In this document: positions 25,584 to 35,230 of the stretch, piece by piece | Layout of the letters: the number at the start of each line of letters is the position of its first letter | How positions within the stretch are numbered: position 1 is the first letter of the stretch | NCBI GenBank assembly: GCA_018066175.1 | Contig: JAGHRV010000010.1 | Location: forward strand, 1 to 64,000 | Length of the DNA: 64,000 bases | Source: Candidatus Colicola equi | GTDB lineage: Bacteria > Bacteroidota > Bacteroidia > Bacteroidales > Paludibacteraceae | Direction of reading: 5' to 3' | Notes under the pieces: model-generated | What the model saw: the letters and a program-made list of their open reading frames with translations, nothing else | Databases searched by the model: none | What the model was told of the DNA's origin: nothing | Translations under genes and position numbers: made by a program

Positions 25584-27160
25584 TTATCTACAATTTTATT
25601 ACAACTACTTTCTGTAATTGGCATCTTCATCAATTCCCTACCAATATTTTCAATGGTAGTCCTATCTGGCATGGGGATAGCATTGACTTCGGTTGAATTT
25701 ACTTGGGTTGAGCCATTCAAGATACGATAATATTGATCATATAAGGTTGATCCTAGAAGAGCAAATAGTCCATATAGGACACACAATGAACTACATGCGA
25801 TATAGTTTATCTTGTTTTGTGTACTGATGTAAGAATACTGAGGATAATCTTTCGCTCGATACATGCCACATTGTAAACGTCTTGGTTCTTCTTTGCTTGT
25901 AAATCGTTTCACAAACAAATAATTTTGGTTTGGTTGCAAATATCCCTTATGCTCAGTTGAAATATATTCACCGGTTCTACCTATTGGCCATATAATACGC
26001 CCATCTTTGATATGCGATGCGTAAAACAACGGATAAGCCCCCTCTTCCATTTTATCTCGTAGCACTTCTTGCGTACGGAAATCTACTATTATTCCCGTCT
26101 TCATCTTCAAATCTATCGTTGATAAAGTCTGCGGCAATTTATGAATACGTTTTAATACATTAACTTCTTGTTGATTCGTAACAATATAGACGAATTGGTT
26201 TTGGGCCACTATGGTAGAATATGGCACGAGGAAAGTATGCATATCCAAATATTCCGCAGTAGAAGAAGAAGTTACAATGACTTTTTGGGGCTTATGTAAT
26301 GTCTTTCTAACCTTAATAATCATTGTCTCTTGCAACACGCTTTCTTTATCAAAGACCTTATCACGACTAACAAATAAATGCATTTGTTCAATCACACAAT
26401 GACTAAACAAATATTTTCGGAAATACTCAAAATATGCTCCTGATGTCCAAGAGCGAGGTACTATATACACCAACTCTCCACCGGTTTTCAGGTTAAAAAC
26501 CCCCATTGCCCAGAATAGAAAATATAAATTAGGTGCACCATAACAAATTTGTTTCATTGCCTTAGTCTCTGGAGCATCTTTTGATATTTTTAAATATGGA
26601 GGATTGCCAATAATATAATCAAATCGCTCTGCTGTAGCAGCATTTTCACATTCAAAGGATTGCGACAAAAGGTAATTCTCAGTATTAATTATATAAGAGA
26701 AATCGGCATGAGTACGCAAATACTCCATATTGGCACACAAAATAGGCAAAACATTAACATCTGTTTCATAGCACACTAAATGCACATGCCCCATATATCC
26801 CAAATCTACCAAACGCGCTACTACTGCGGCCGATAAAAGACCGGTACCAGCTCCTGCATCTAATATATTCATGGATGGCTTATTTAAATCAAAGTCAAAC
26901 ATAGATGCCATATGTACGGCAGATTTTTCTGCTGTAAAGAATTGACCATAACGCTTCCTATCTGCTTTTGGAGCAGATTCTATAAATCGTGCCGTATTAG
27001 ATAGTATTGTTTGAAGCATTATTTTTTGTTTCTCCTTATTTTTTGACCACAAAGATATATCTTTTTTTGCAAATACACAAATTTTATGCAAATTTTGTAT
27101 GTCATTTACCATAAAATCCGGTTCTTCAAACTGAATTTCCAATGTCTGTTGTAGTGCCAT
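25571..27160 (-). CDS. N6-adenine DNA methyltransferase (partner of BsuBI/PstI enzyme)
   Basis: A 529-residue class gamma-type N6-adenine methyltransferase. Motif I LDAGAGTGLLSAA lies near residues 99-111 (AdoMet binding) and motif IV IIGNPPYLKIS near 188-198 (catalytic NPPY). The C-terminal half is the target recognition domain. Length agrees with M.PstI-type enzymes of about 500 residues. It protects the host against the downstream nuclease. A -7 box TACTTTTG lies at 27199-27206, giving a leader of about 30 bases and supporting the start at 27160. A pair of 7-base repeats at 27216-27233 lies just upstream of that box. Confidence 0.92.
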   Translation of the reverse strand: MALQQTLEIQFEEPDFMVNDIQNLHKICVFAKKDISLWSKNKEKQKIMLQTILSNTARFIESAPKADRKRYGQFFTAEKSAVHMASMFDFDLNKPSMNILDAGAGTGLLSAAVVARLVDLGYMGHVHLVCYETDVNVLPILCANMEYLRTHADFSYIINTENYLLSQSFECENAATAERFDYIIGNPPYLKISKDAPETKAMKQICYGAPNLYFLFWAMGVFNLKTGGELVYIVPRSWTSGAYFEYFRKYLFSHCVIEQMHLFVSRDKVFDKESVLQETMIIKVRKTLHKPQKVIVTSSSTAEYLDMHTFLVPYSTIVAQNQFVYIVTNQQEVNVLKRIHKLPQTLSTIDLKMKTGIIVDFRTQEVLRDKMEEGAYPLFYASHIKDGRIIWPIGRTGEYISTEHKGYLQPNQNYLFVKRFTSKEEPRRLQCGMYRAKDYPQYSYISTQNKINYIACSSLCVLYGLFALLGSTLYDQYYRILNGSTQVNSTEVNAIPMPDRTTIENIGRELMKMPITESSCNKIVDKWIS

Positions 27161-27198
27161 AATGTAGTAGTTTTAGTGTAGTAATTGAAAATCTACGG

Positions 27199-27233
27199 CA
27201 AAAGTACTGCATCAAAGTGACAATTTAGTGACA
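27199..27233 (-). promoter_or_regulatory. Promoter and operator-like repeats of the restriction-modification operon
   Basis: The minus strand carries TGTCACT twice (27227-27233 and 27216-27222), 11 bases apart, followed by TACTTTTG (27199-27206). The -33 box is poor, so activation or repression by a protein bound to the repeats is likely. The WYL regulator encoded just upstream is the natural candidate. Confidence 0.5.
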
Positions 27234-27250
27234 CTGGGATATTTTTTTTA

Positions 27251-28198
27251 TTATTTTTCTTGTTTTTTGTATTGTTTTAGTCCGTTCTCAAGAGATTGCA
27301 GCATATCCTGACGCAATTTTTCAGGTGCCAGCACCTCTATACTATCCCCTTGCGACTTTAACTCCTGAACAAAATCAAATGTAGGAGCAATAACGTACTC
27401 AAACACACTATATTCATTCGTCCTCTCTACCTCTTTCTGCGTCTCATGCAATGGGAGAGAACGTAAATAATCTGCTGTACGAGGAACGGCTCTTATGCGC
27501 ACCAAAGTAGGCTTAATCTTTTCATCACGCATTACACCATAATAGCCGGCAAAGTATTCGTCAGCATGGAAGTCCTTAGGCATCTTCCAACTCTTATTCG
27601 GCAATATCTGTGCACTCCTTATTCTATCTAACGCATAGACGCGCGGCGTGCGCTCGTCTGCTGCGGTATGGGAACCGTCCGTGTAATGCACCTTGCCCAC
27701 TACATACCAACGCTGCTTAAAAATCTTAACGCAATAAGGCTGCATGTCTAAGGTTTCCGGCTCGGTGCGCTTATAGCTCTGATAAACCAACGCCAACTCT
27801 ACCTGGTCACGCATAGCCTGAATAATCGTAGTCAAATACTCCGTTCCACTGGGGATGTGCTCGTAAATGATACGTTCGTGCAAATCCTGGCTCTCCTGAA
27901 TAAGATTACTAACGGCAAATGTATTACATAACCACGTATGCAAGGTGCCAGCCTTCAAATCGCCTTCGTTGGCGATATAGTACTTACCCGTGGTGCGATC
28001 GCATTGGATATCCAATCCAAACTGCATCAAGATAGATTCTTTGTAACGATGGAAAGCCCGCGTTTGTATATGCGTCTCGCGGTTGTCATTGAGGTAGCAC
28101 GATGCCCAACGGCGGTCTATATCCTCCTTAGATATACGCCCTGCCTCGTAAATCGTATTCACGAGCCAGATGTATTTATTAAACATCGTACTTGCCAT
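27251..28198 (-). CDS. WYL-domain transcriptional regulator
   Basis: A 315-residue regulator. The N-terminal part (about residues 1-90) has a winged-helix look (ISKEDIDRRWASCYLNDN). The WYL domain covers about residues 125-215, with VYQSYKRTEPETLDMQPYCVKIFKQRWYVVG containing the ligand-type residues (quoted region split over residues 138-168). A C-terminal extension (WCX) follows. Such proteins sense ligands, possibly nucleic acid, and often sit beside defence genes. It lies upstream of the methyltransferase on the same strand, with its own promoter at 28248-28279. Confidence 0.85.
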   Translation of the reverse strand: MASTMFNKYIWLVNTIYEAGRISKEDIDRRWASCYLNDNRETHIQTRAFHRYKESILMQFGLDIQCDRTTGKYYIANEGDLKAGTLHTWLCNTFAVSNLIQESQDLHERIIYEHIPSGTEYLTTIIQAMRDQVELALVYQSYKRTEPETLDMQPYCVKIFKQRWYVVGKVHYTDGSHTAADERTPRVYALDRIRSAQILPNKSWKMPKDFHADEYFAGYYGVMRDEKIKPTLVRIRAVPRTADYLRSLPLHETQKEVERTNEYSVFEYVIAPTFDFVQELKSQGDSIEVLAPEKLRQDMLQSLENGLKQYKKQEK

Positions 28199-28247
28199 AT
28201 TCTTATTCTTTCATTTTCTGTATATGGGGTGCAAACATTTTACGATG

Positions 28248-28279
28248 CAAAATTACAAAATATTTTTGAGATATGCAAG
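28248..28279 (-). promoter_or_regulatory. Promoter of the WYL regulator
   Basis: Minus-strand CTTG (28276-28279), 20 bases, TAATTTTG (28248-28255). The -33 box differs from consensus in the first base and keeps the CATAT extension. Confidence 0.65.
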
Positions 28280-28357
28280 AAAAATCGTATTTTTCCGGAT
28301 ATTCCGGAGAGAGAATTAACCAAGTAGCCAATTAGGAATTAGCCAATTAAGAAACAA

Positions 28358-29239
28358 TCACCGTTTTTGGCCGATGCGCCATTCGCAACCGATGAAGAAA
28401 CCGTCTTGATAACGGAAGAAAGCACTCATATCGGAGGTGGTGCCGGTGCGGACTATGGCAATCTCGCAAGTGAACCAGGGGCGGTCGAAATGATAGCCGG
28501 ATTTAGGTACACCATCCGTGGTATAGATATATGAATGAGATGTCGGTAATTCACGATAATCCTGTTGCCAATACACATGGGTCCAACTGATTTGCGGACC
28601 GGCACTGAGCACCACCGCCGTGCGATGGTTATAAGGCAGGTGCACACGCAGCATAGGAGTGTAGTAGAACTGCCTGCCCTGGGTTGGAATAGCCATATCG
28701 TATTTATCCTGAACTATTCGGTCCGGACAAATCACATGCCATACATCGTAGTTCTCGTGAGAGATGCCTGAGAAAAAAGGATAATTAACACCCCACACGC
28801 AGGGACGTAACTCCACGATGCCATACCTAAGATCGGCCAGGGAGAGTTGCATAGCCGCTCCTGAACCCAGTCCAAAACCGATACCGAACCACATCACGCG
28901 GAAGGGGTTATTCTCCACGGTGTAGTTCCACACTAATCGGCGATAAGGGGTGACACGTTTAGCTATATCTTCGTCCATCGGTTCCAACCAAACCTCCCAC
29001 ATACATTTTTGGTCATCGGCGATGGTGATGGTATCCACCAAGGGGCGATAGCCCTCCTTATTTATCATAATCGTGTGCGCGCCCGCGGGAAGGGTGTACG
29101 TCGCCGGAGCAGTATGTTTTTGCCACGCTCCATCCACATACACATCGGCACCGGAGACGGATGAGCGAATCATCAGTCGTCCTTCTGCCATCACAGGAAT
29201 GACGCAGAAGCAGCATGCTATGATAAGGAGTTTTTTCAT
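28358..29239 (-). CDS. PEGA-domain exported protein
   Basis: A 293-residue protein with a signal peptide (residues 1-18, VMA-E). A PEGA domain follows at about residues 22-90 (SGADVYVDGAWQKHTAPATY and KEGYRPLVDTI are its typical pattern), a fold often found in envelope proteins. Residues 110-290 form aromatic-rich beta strands suggesting an outer-membrane barrel or surface beta-domain. Function unknown. It overlaps the U32 peptidase stop by 4 bases on the same strand, so it is probably co-transcribed as the last gene of that unit. Confidence 0.75.
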   Translation of the reverse strand: MKKLLIIACCFCVIPVMAEGRLMIRSSVSGADVYVDGAWQKHTAPATYTLPAGAHTIMINKEGYRPLVDTITIADDQKCMWEVWLEPMDEDIAKRVTPYRRLVWNYTVENNPFRVMWFGIGFGLGSGAAMQLSLADLRYGIVELRPCVWGVNYPFFSGISHENYDVWHVICPDRIVQDKYDMAIPTQGRQFYYTPMLRVHLPYNHRTAVVLSAGPQISWTHVYWQQDYRELPTSHSYIYTTDGVPKSGYHFDRPWFTCEIAIVRTGTTSDMSAFFRYQDGFFIGCEWRIGQKR

Positions 29240-30483
29240 TTATACAGATAGAGTTTATCTCCGCGATGGACCACGCGATCGGTATGGATAGCGAAAGCAT
29301 GTCCCTGATAAACGGTTGGGCGAGGATTACCCGGTTCGTCATGCAAGTCATGCGCCGTGAGTTCATACGCCCCGGTGGTCTCGCCGGTCACTAACAGTTC
29401 ATCGCCTTCGGATATTTGAGGCACAGCCTCTAACATGAACTCCGCCACGGATATACGGCTAAAGAAATTAGTGCATTTACCTGCATATACTTTTTTGCGT
29501 GTTGCTTTGGACCCATATTCATGCGTCCATTCGCCCAGGAACTGTCCTTGATAATAACCATCCCAGAATCCCCGATTAAAGACTCGCGCCAGACGGGTGT
29601 TCCACTCTTCGATCTGTTGGGTTATCTGCGGCTGTTGATAGTCCCCTCGTTGCCAAGCCTGCACGGCTTCGCGATAGCACTCCACGACGGTCTTGACGTA
29701 TTCGGGTCCACGAGCACGGCCTTCAATCTTCAGCACTCTTACACCGGCATCCAGCAACTTATTAAGGAACCCTATCGTCTTGAGGTCCTTAGGGGACATG
29801 ATGTATTGGTTATCCACCTCTAACTCCAAATCACTCTCCTTGTCCTTAACAACATAGCCTCGGCGGCACACCTGCATACATGCTCCGCGGTTGGCACTCA
29901 TGCCGAGGTTATTGAGACTCAGGTAGCACTTACCACTCACCGCCATACATAAAGCACCGTGGCAGAACATCTCAATACGAATAGGTTCGCCCTTGGGTCC
30001 GCATATATGTTGCTGTTGGATATTCTGATAGATAGCCGCCACTTGGTTCATATTAAGTTCGCGAGCCAGCACCACCACGTCGGCGTACTGGGCATAGAAG
30101 CGCAAGGCTTCCGTATTGGCGATGTTGAGTTGGGTACTGAGATGCACCTCCACGCCCTGCTGATGAGCATATTGGAGAACAGCTATGTCGCTGGCAATGA
30201 TAGCGGTTAGTCCTACCCTCTTGGCCGTATCTACTATCTCGCGCATCAGCGGCAAGTCCTCGGGGTACATGACGGTATTGAGGGTGAGATAGGTCTTGAC
30301 CTTAGCCTGTTGGCAGGTCTCCACGATGCGGCATAAGTCGTTGGTCGTAAAATTAGCAGACGAGCGAGCCCTCATATTGAGGTGCTCAATACCAAAATAG
30401 ACGCTGGTTGCTCCGGCCTGAATAGCCGCAGCCAAACTCTCCCAGCATCCTACCGGAGCCATTATTTCAATGTCGGATAACAT
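29236..30483 (-). CDS. U32 family peptidase
   Basis: A 415-residue member of the U32 family. Its members include collagenase-like proteins and the RNA/ubiquinone hydroxylation factors. The start [25 protein letters not shown] is typical (residues 7-31), as is the cysteine-rich core [16 protein letters not shown] near 172-187 and CMQVCRRGY near 206-214, which in relatives binds an iron-sulfur cluster. The family's C-terminal domain follows to residue 415. It may act in tRNA or rRNA hydroxylation. It overlaps asd by 17 bases. Confidence 0.9.
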   Translation of the reverse strand: MLSDIEIMAPVGCWESLAAAIQAGATSVYFGIEHLNMRARSSANFTTNDLCRIVETCQQAKVKTYLTLNTVMYPEDLPLMREIVDTAKRVGLTAIIASDIAVLQYAHQQGVEVHLSTQLNIANTEALRFYAQYADVVVLARELNMNQVAAIYQNIQQQHICGPKGEPIRIEMFCHGALCMAVSGKCYLSLNNLGMSANRGACMQVCRRGYVVKDKESDLELEVDNQYIMSPKDLKTIGFLNKLLDAGVRVLKIEGRARGPEYVKTVVECYREAVQAWQRGDYQQPQITQQIEEWNTRLARVFNRGFWDGYYQGQFLGEWTHEYGSKATRKKVYAGKCTNFFSRISVAEFMLEAVPQISEGDELLVTGETTGAYELTAHDLHDEPGNPRPTVYQGHAFAIHTDRVVHRGDKLYLYK

Positions 30484-31465
30484 ACTCAGCTATTTGAACA
30501 GCATTGAGCGCAGCGCCCTTGCGAATCTGGTCGCTCACGCACCAGAAAGTTAAACCATTGGGATTGGCTATATCCGCTCTGATTCGTCCCACATACACAT
30601 CATCTTTGCCACTAAGGAAAAGCGGCATCGGGTACTGTTTGTTTTGCGGATCATCCATTATTTGGCATCCCGTCATGGAGTGGATGGCTTGTCGTGCCTG
30701 CTCGGGGGAGACAGGACGTTCGGTTTCTACCCACACCGATTCGCTATGGCAGCGAAGGGACGGCACACGAACGCAGGTAGCCGAGACGGACAAGTCCGTA
30801 TGCAGGATCTTGCGGGTCTCATTATGCATCTTCATCTCCTCGCGGGTATAGTCATTCTCCATAAAGATATCGATATGGGGGATGACGTTGTATGCCAACT
30901 GGTAAGCGAACTTATTGACAGTTGGTTCTTCGCCATTCACGAGTTGCTTATATTGGTTCTGCAGCTCCGCCATCGCCTGTGCTCCGGCACCGGAGGCTGC
31001 CTGATAGGTAGCCACATGAATACGACGAATAGGACTGATACGATGGATGGCATAAAGCGGCAGAGCCATGACGATGGTGGAGCAATTCGGATTAGCGATG
31101 ATGCCACGGGGACGAACTAACGCATCCTGAGGATTGATTTCCGGCACCACTAAAGGCACGTCCTCGTCCATTCGGAACATACTGGAGTTATCAATCATGA
31201 TAGCTCCGTAGCGTGTTATATCCGGGGCATACTCCTTACTAACCGACCCTCCCGCCGACACAAAAGCTATATCGACGCCTTTGAACTGGTCGCCATGCTG
31301 CAGTTGTTGCACGGTGACGGACTGACCCGCAAATGAATACACGGTTCCTGCACTTCGTTCCGAACCAAACAAGCGTAATTCGGTAACGGGAAAATGCCGC
31401 TCCGATAGTACGGCAAGCAGTTCCTGACCGACTGCACCCGATGCACCAACAATAGCAACAACCAT
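30467..31465 (-). CDS. asd: Aspartate-semialdehyde dehydrogenase
   Basis: A 332-residue NADP-dependent dehydrogenase making aspartate semialdehyde for lysine, threonine, methionine and cell-wall synthesis. It has the dinucleotide motif [12 protein letters not shown] at the N-terminus and the catalytic cysteine in IANPNCSTI near residue 128. The start at 31465 ([10 protein letters not shown]) is chosen because it gives the conserved N-terminus and lies just after the fabF stop; a longer ORF reaching 31543 adds 26 unlikely residues inside fabF. One base separates it from fabF. Confidence 0.95.
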   Translation of the reverse strand: MVVAIVGASGAVGQELLAVLSERHFPVTELRLFGSERSAGTVYSFAGQSVTVQQLQHGDQFKGVDIAFVSAGGSVSKEYAPDITRYGAIMIDNSSMFRMDEDVPLVVPEINPQDALVRPRGIIANPNCSTIVMALPLYAIHRISPIRRIHVATYQAASGAGAQAMAELQNQYKQLVNGEEPTVNKFAYQLAYNVIPHIDIFMENDYTREEMKMHNETRKILHTDLSVSATCVRVPSLRCHSESVWVETERPVSPEQARQAIHSMTGCQIMDDPQNKQYPMPLFLSGKDDVYVGRIRADIANPNGLTFWCVSDQIRKGAALNAVQIAEYVIRH

Positions 31466-31466
31466 C

Positions 31467-32720
31467 TTAGTATTTCTTAAAAAGTAAGCAAGCGTTTTGT
31501 CCGCCAAAACCGAATGTATTGGACAGCGCATAACGCAGGTCACGTTTTTGAGCCTTATTGAATGTGAAGTTCAGACGATAATCGATGTTCTCATCCTCAT
31601 CCCCTTCTTCGTGGTTGATGGTTGGAGGCACTATACCATCGCGCAAAGCCAGTACGGTAGCGGCTGCTTCGACTGCACCTGTGGCACCCATCATGTGTCC
31701 GGTCATGGACTTGGTAGAGGATATATTCAGACGATAAGCATCTTCGCCCCAAACGTTTTGGATAGCCTTTATTTCACATATATCTCCTAACGGAGTGGAT
31801 GTGCCGTGGGTATTGATATAATCGACTTGGTCGGGCGTTATTCCTGCATCATTGATAGCCTCCATCATCACTCGTGCAGCACCTAATCCTTCGGGGTCTG
31901 GAGCGGTCATGTGATGGGCATCGGCATTCATACCGGCACCTACCAATTCAGCATATATCTTAGCACCACGTTTGATGGCATGTTCGTATTCCTCCAATAT
32001 CAAGCAGGCAGCACCTTCGCCCAATACAAATCCATCACGGGACTTACTGAACGGACGAGAAGCCGTAGCTGGGCTATCGTTGCGCGTAGAAAGGGCATGC
32101 ATGGAATTGAATCCACCGATACCCGAATAGGTGACGTCGGCATCGCTACCACCGGAGAAGATGATGTCGGCACGACCTAAGCGAATGGCATCAAAAGCAG
32201 AAGCTATAGCATGTCCCGAAGACGAACAAGCCGAAGCCACACCGTAGTTAATACCCTTGAGACCCAAGACGAGGGATATATGTCCGGCACCCATATTAAT
32301 GATAGCCTTAGGGATATAGAACGGACTAAAACGAGGTGTACCATCACCCTTAGCATAATCCATGCAATCCACCTCTAAGCTGGTTAATCCACCCATACCG
32401 CTGGCCCAAATTGAGCCTATTCGTTCGCGGTTTTCCTTATCTAAATCCAGTCCGGAGTCCATCAACGCCTGCTTGGCAGTCCAAACAGCGAATTGGGAGA
32501 AGCGGTCCATCTTACGCGCCTCCTTGCGATCTAATAATTCATCGGGGTTGAAGCCTTTTACTTCGCAAGCAAAATGTGTTTTAAACAGACTAGTATCAAA
32601 AGCCGTTATATCCGCAGCACCACTCTTCCCCTGCTTCATTGCCTCCCACATTGAATCCACATCATTTCCAATAGGAGTAAGCACTCCCATTCCCGTTACA
32701 ACAACTCTATGTAATTCCAT
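31467..32720 (-). CDS. fabF: 3-oxoacyl-[acyl-carrier-protein] synthase II
   Basis: A 417-residue condensing enzyme that elongates acyl-ACP in fatty acid synthesis. The catalytic triad is visible: Cys in [11 protein letters not shown] near residue 165, His in [11 protein letters not shown] near 305, and His in [14 protein letters not shown] near 340. It follows acpP on the same strand with an 85-base gap. The pair forms the usual acpP-fabF unit, with asd and the U32 peptidase downstream. Confidence 0.96.
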   Translation of the reverse strand: MELHRVVVTGMGVLTPIGNDVDSMWEAMKQGKSGAADITAFDTSLFKTHFACEVKGFNPDELLDRKEARKMDRFSQFAVWTAKQALMDSGLDLDKENRERIGSIWASGMGGLTSLEVDCMDYAKGDGTPRFSPFYIPKAIINMGAGHISLVLGLKGINYGVASACSSSGHAIASAFDAIRLGRADIIFSGGSDADVTYSGIGGFNSMHALSTRNDSPATASRPFSKSRDGFVLGEGAACLILEEYEHAIKRGAKIYAELVGAGMNADAHHMTAPDPEGLGAARVMMEAINDAGITPDQVDYINTHGTSTPLGDICEIKAIQNVWGEDAYRLNISSTKSMTGHMMGATGAVEAAATVLALRDGIVPPTINHEEGDEDENIDYRLNFTFNKAQKRDLRYALSNTFGFGGQNACLLFKKY

Positions 32721-32805
32721 ATAATAAGCGGTTTTTAATAGTTAATAAAAACTACGAGTCCACAGTACTCCACCGCAGACTCGTAAACGAATGTAACATT
32801 GTTAT

Positions 32806-33042
32806 TTACGCAATAGCTTTTTCGATATAAGCTACGGCATCACCAACTGTAGAGATCTTCTGAGTATCCTCATCAGGGATAGTAATACCAAACTCTTTCT
32901 CAAACTCCATAATCAACTCCACGGTATCCAACGAGTCTGCATTCAAATCTGCGGAGAAACTAGCCTCCATAGTAACTTGAGCCGCATCAACACCTAATTT
33001 CTCAACAATAATGGCTTTTACTTTTTCTTCAATTTCTGACAT
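32806..33042 (-). CDS. acpP: Acyl carrier protein
   Basis: A 78-residue ACP of type II fatty acid synthesis. The phosphopantetheine attachment site is Ser in [10 protein letters not shown] near residue 37. It is acidic and of standard size. It has the promoter at 33096-33127 and is followed by fabF. This is the housekeeping ACP, in contrast to the divergent carrier protein at 59273-59518. Confidence 0.97.
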   Translation of the reverse strand: MSEIEEKVKAIIVEKLGVDAAQVTMEASFSADLNADSLDTVELIMEFEKEFGITIPDEDTQKISTVGDAVAYIEKAIA

Positions 33043-33095
33043 AATATAAAAGTTTTATTTGTTAATAATATTCACATTCGATTTAAAATCGACCG

Positions 33096-33127
33096 CAAAG
33101 GTACGGTTTTTTTTTGAATTATGCAAA
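33096..33127 (-). promoter_or_regulatory. Promoter of acpP-fabF
   Basis: Minus-strand TTTG (33124-33127), 20 bases, TACCTTTG (33096-33103). Confidence 0.75.
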
Positions 33128-33161
33128 TTATTAAGAAAAAAAGTATATTTTTTTCGATAAT

Positions 33162-34940
33162 TTAGAATTTTTTTGCCAATTCATCGTCCGTTATGATGGA
33201 AATAACCACCTTTCCATCCTCCGTATAGCGATAGTTAGGCAGAGCCAATAAACGTCTTAACAGATCCTCTATTTCTTCTTTCTGCAACACCTTCCCATAA
33301 GGGATGGCGGTTTCTTTAGCCAAACTCAATGCGATGGTTTTCTGCACGTGCTCATGCACCGAACCGGAGACTTGGACCGCCGATAATATATTCTTCAGGG
33401 CCACGACAGGGTCTTTATCTTCCAACAACGCCGGTACACCTGATATGGTAAAACTTAAGGGGGATAGTTGAGCTATATCAAATCCCACTTTTTGCAGGTC
33501 GTCCAATATATCATTGATAACAACCACCTCGTCCGGAGCGACATCCAGTACCTCGGGGAAGAGCAGTTGTTGCGAAGCCATTCGAGTTTCGCTAATATGA
33601 TGCAAATATAGATTGTATAGCACGCATATATGTGCGCGATGCTGGTCCACCATCATCAATCCGCCTTCGGTAGGCAACATCAAATAGCGGCCGCTATACT
33701 GATAGACCTGATTGACGGACCATGTCTGTTCGAAGAGCATCTGTTGTTGCTCCTGCAGCGGTTCGCGCTCCGCAATGGGGGTGCTATACATGGATTGCCA
33801 ATTCAGGCTATTCGCCCTTTCTCGCGACTGTTGGAAGGGGTTATATGGCACGGTGGAATGGGTAATAGGTAAACTGCAGGGAGCCTTACCATCGGTAGGT
33901 ATTTCCACGTATCCGCTTCGGTCAAAATCAAGCGAGGGAGCGATATTGAACTTACCCAATGCCTCGCGAACAGTCGCCATCAGGATTTGGAAGATAGCCT
34001 GTTCGTCTTGGAACTTAATTTCCGTCTTGGTAGGATGGATATTAACGTCTATATTCTCCGGATTGACCTCTAAATAAATATAATAGGAAGGCGTCTCTTC
34101 CCCCTGCAGCATACCTGAATAAGCATTCAGCACGGCTTTATGGAAGTACGGATGGCGCATAAAGCGACCATTGACGAAGAAGAACTGCTGGGCGTTCTTG
34201 GTTGCCATCTCCGGTTTACCCACAAAACCACGAATTGTGACCAATTCGGTTTGCGATGCTATATCCACTAAATGGCTGGTATAAGACTGGCGTTGTCCCT
34301 TACCAAAGACCTGCTCGATGCGTTGCTTATCCGTTCCGGCCGGCAGTTCCATCAGGATCTCGTCGTTGCTGACAAAGGTGAATTGCACCTGCGGATAAAC
34401 GAGCACTATCCGATAGAACTCGGTCAGTAGGTTACGCAATTCGGTTTGGTCTGTTTTCAGGAACTTCCGTCTAACCGGCACGTTGTAGAATAGGTTCTTC
34501 ACCTTGAAGTTAGTGCCTACCGGACAAGAGCAAGGTTCTTGACTCACCACTTGGGTGCCATCTATCTCGAGTCGTGTACCTATCTCATCCTCATTGCGAC
34601 GCGTTGTTACCTCCACTTGAGCCACGGCGCATATACTGGGCAACGCCTCGCCGCGGAACCCCATCGTCCGCAATTGGAATAGATCCGCTGCTTCGCGTAT
34701 CTTACTGGTTGCATGTCTCTCAAACGCCATTCGGGCATCCGTATCACTCATTCCCTTACCGTTATCAATCACCTGGATGAGGGTACGACCGGCGTCGCGC
34801 ACGAGCACATCAATCTTGGTGGCACCAGCATCCAGCGAGTTCTCCACCAGTTCCTTGAGACAACTGGCAGGACGCTGAATCACTTCGCCCGCAGCGATTT
34901 GATTAGCTACACTATCAGGAAGAAGGTGAATGATGTCCAT
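33162..34940 (-). CDS. mutL: DNA mismatch repair protein MutL
   Basis: A 592-residue GHKL ATPase that couples MutS mismatch recognition to strand excision. N-terminal ATPase motifs are present: NQIAAGEVIQRPASCLKELVENSLDAG (residues 13-39 region), DNGKGM near 58-63, and RHATSKI followed by GFRGEAL. The C-terminal domain has DQHRAHICVLY near 432 in place of the nuclease motif DQHAxxExxxxE; the glutamates are missing, so the endonuclease activity seen in many MutL proteins is not expected. This resembles other Bacteroidota MutL proteins. Confidence 0.95.
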   Translation of the reverse strand: MDIIHLLPDSVANQIAAGEVIQRPASCLKELVENSLDAGATKIDVLVRDAGRTLIQVIDNGKGMSDTDARMAFERHATSKIREAADLFQLRTMGFRGEALPSICAVAQVEVTTRRNEDEIGTRLEIDGTQVVSQEPCSCPVGTNFKVKNLFYNVPVRRKFLKTDQTELRNLLTEFYRIVLVYPQVQFTFVSNDEILMELPAGTDKQRIEQVFGKGQRQSYTSHLVDIASQTELVTIRGFVGKPEMATKNAQQFFFVNGRFMRHPYFHKAVLNAYSGMLQGEETPSYYIYLEVNPENIDVNIHPTKTEIKFQDEQAIFQILMATVREALGKFNIAPSLDFDRSGYVEIPTDGKAPCSLPITHSTVPYNPFQQSRERANSLNWQSMYSTPIAEREPLQEQQQMLFEQTWSVNQVYQYSGRYLMLPTEGGLMMVDQHRAHICVLYNLYLHHISETRMASQQLLFPEVLDVAPDEVVVINDILDDLQKVGFDIAQLSPLSFTISGVPALLEDKDPVVALKNILSAVQVSGSVHEHVQKTIALSLAKETAIPYGKVLQKEEIEDLLRRLLALPNYRYTEDGKVVISIITDDELAKKF

Positions 34941-34996
34941 TTGGGAGTTGAGCGTTTAGCGGTGCTTAGAGCACACCAATATAACGTTGAGGTTGA

Positions 34997-35230
34997 CTAT
35001 TTGAGGAAGAAATAAAGCAATAGAATCAGGGCTAATAGGGCAATCCAGAAGCCCAGTTTAGACTTATTGCGTTGCCGCTGGGTGGACATATTCTTCTCAT
35101 GTTCCTCTCGGAACGACCCATGATGAAGACGCGCAAGTTTATCCTTGCGCGCCTCTTTCTCTGGATCGTAGTAAATGGGACGGTAGTCCCACCCACGCGG
35201 TTTCGGAACTTTTGGAAAAAGAACCGACAT
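34997..35230 (-). CDS. Small conserved membrane protein, function unknown
   Basis: A 77-residue protein with a charged N-terminal region (FPKVPKPRGWDYRPIYYDPEKEARKDKL) and a single C-terminal helix, GFWIALLALILLLYFFL, at about residues 59-76. It looks like a tail-anchored inner-membrane protein. Similar short genes are found in other Bacteroidales, but I know of no role. Its start overlaps the stop of the TPR lipoprotein gene by one base, so it is probably the second gene of that transcript, with mutL further downstream. Confidence 0.7.
   Translation of the reverse strand: MSVLFPKVPKPRGWDYRPIYYDPEKEARKDKLARLHHGSFREEHEKNMSTQRQRNKSKLGFWIALLALILLLYFFLK

Noticed and set aside
31466-31543. N-terminal extension of asd into fabF
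   Set aside because: The conserved dinucleotide-binding start is at 31465; the extra residues are read from fabF in another frame.
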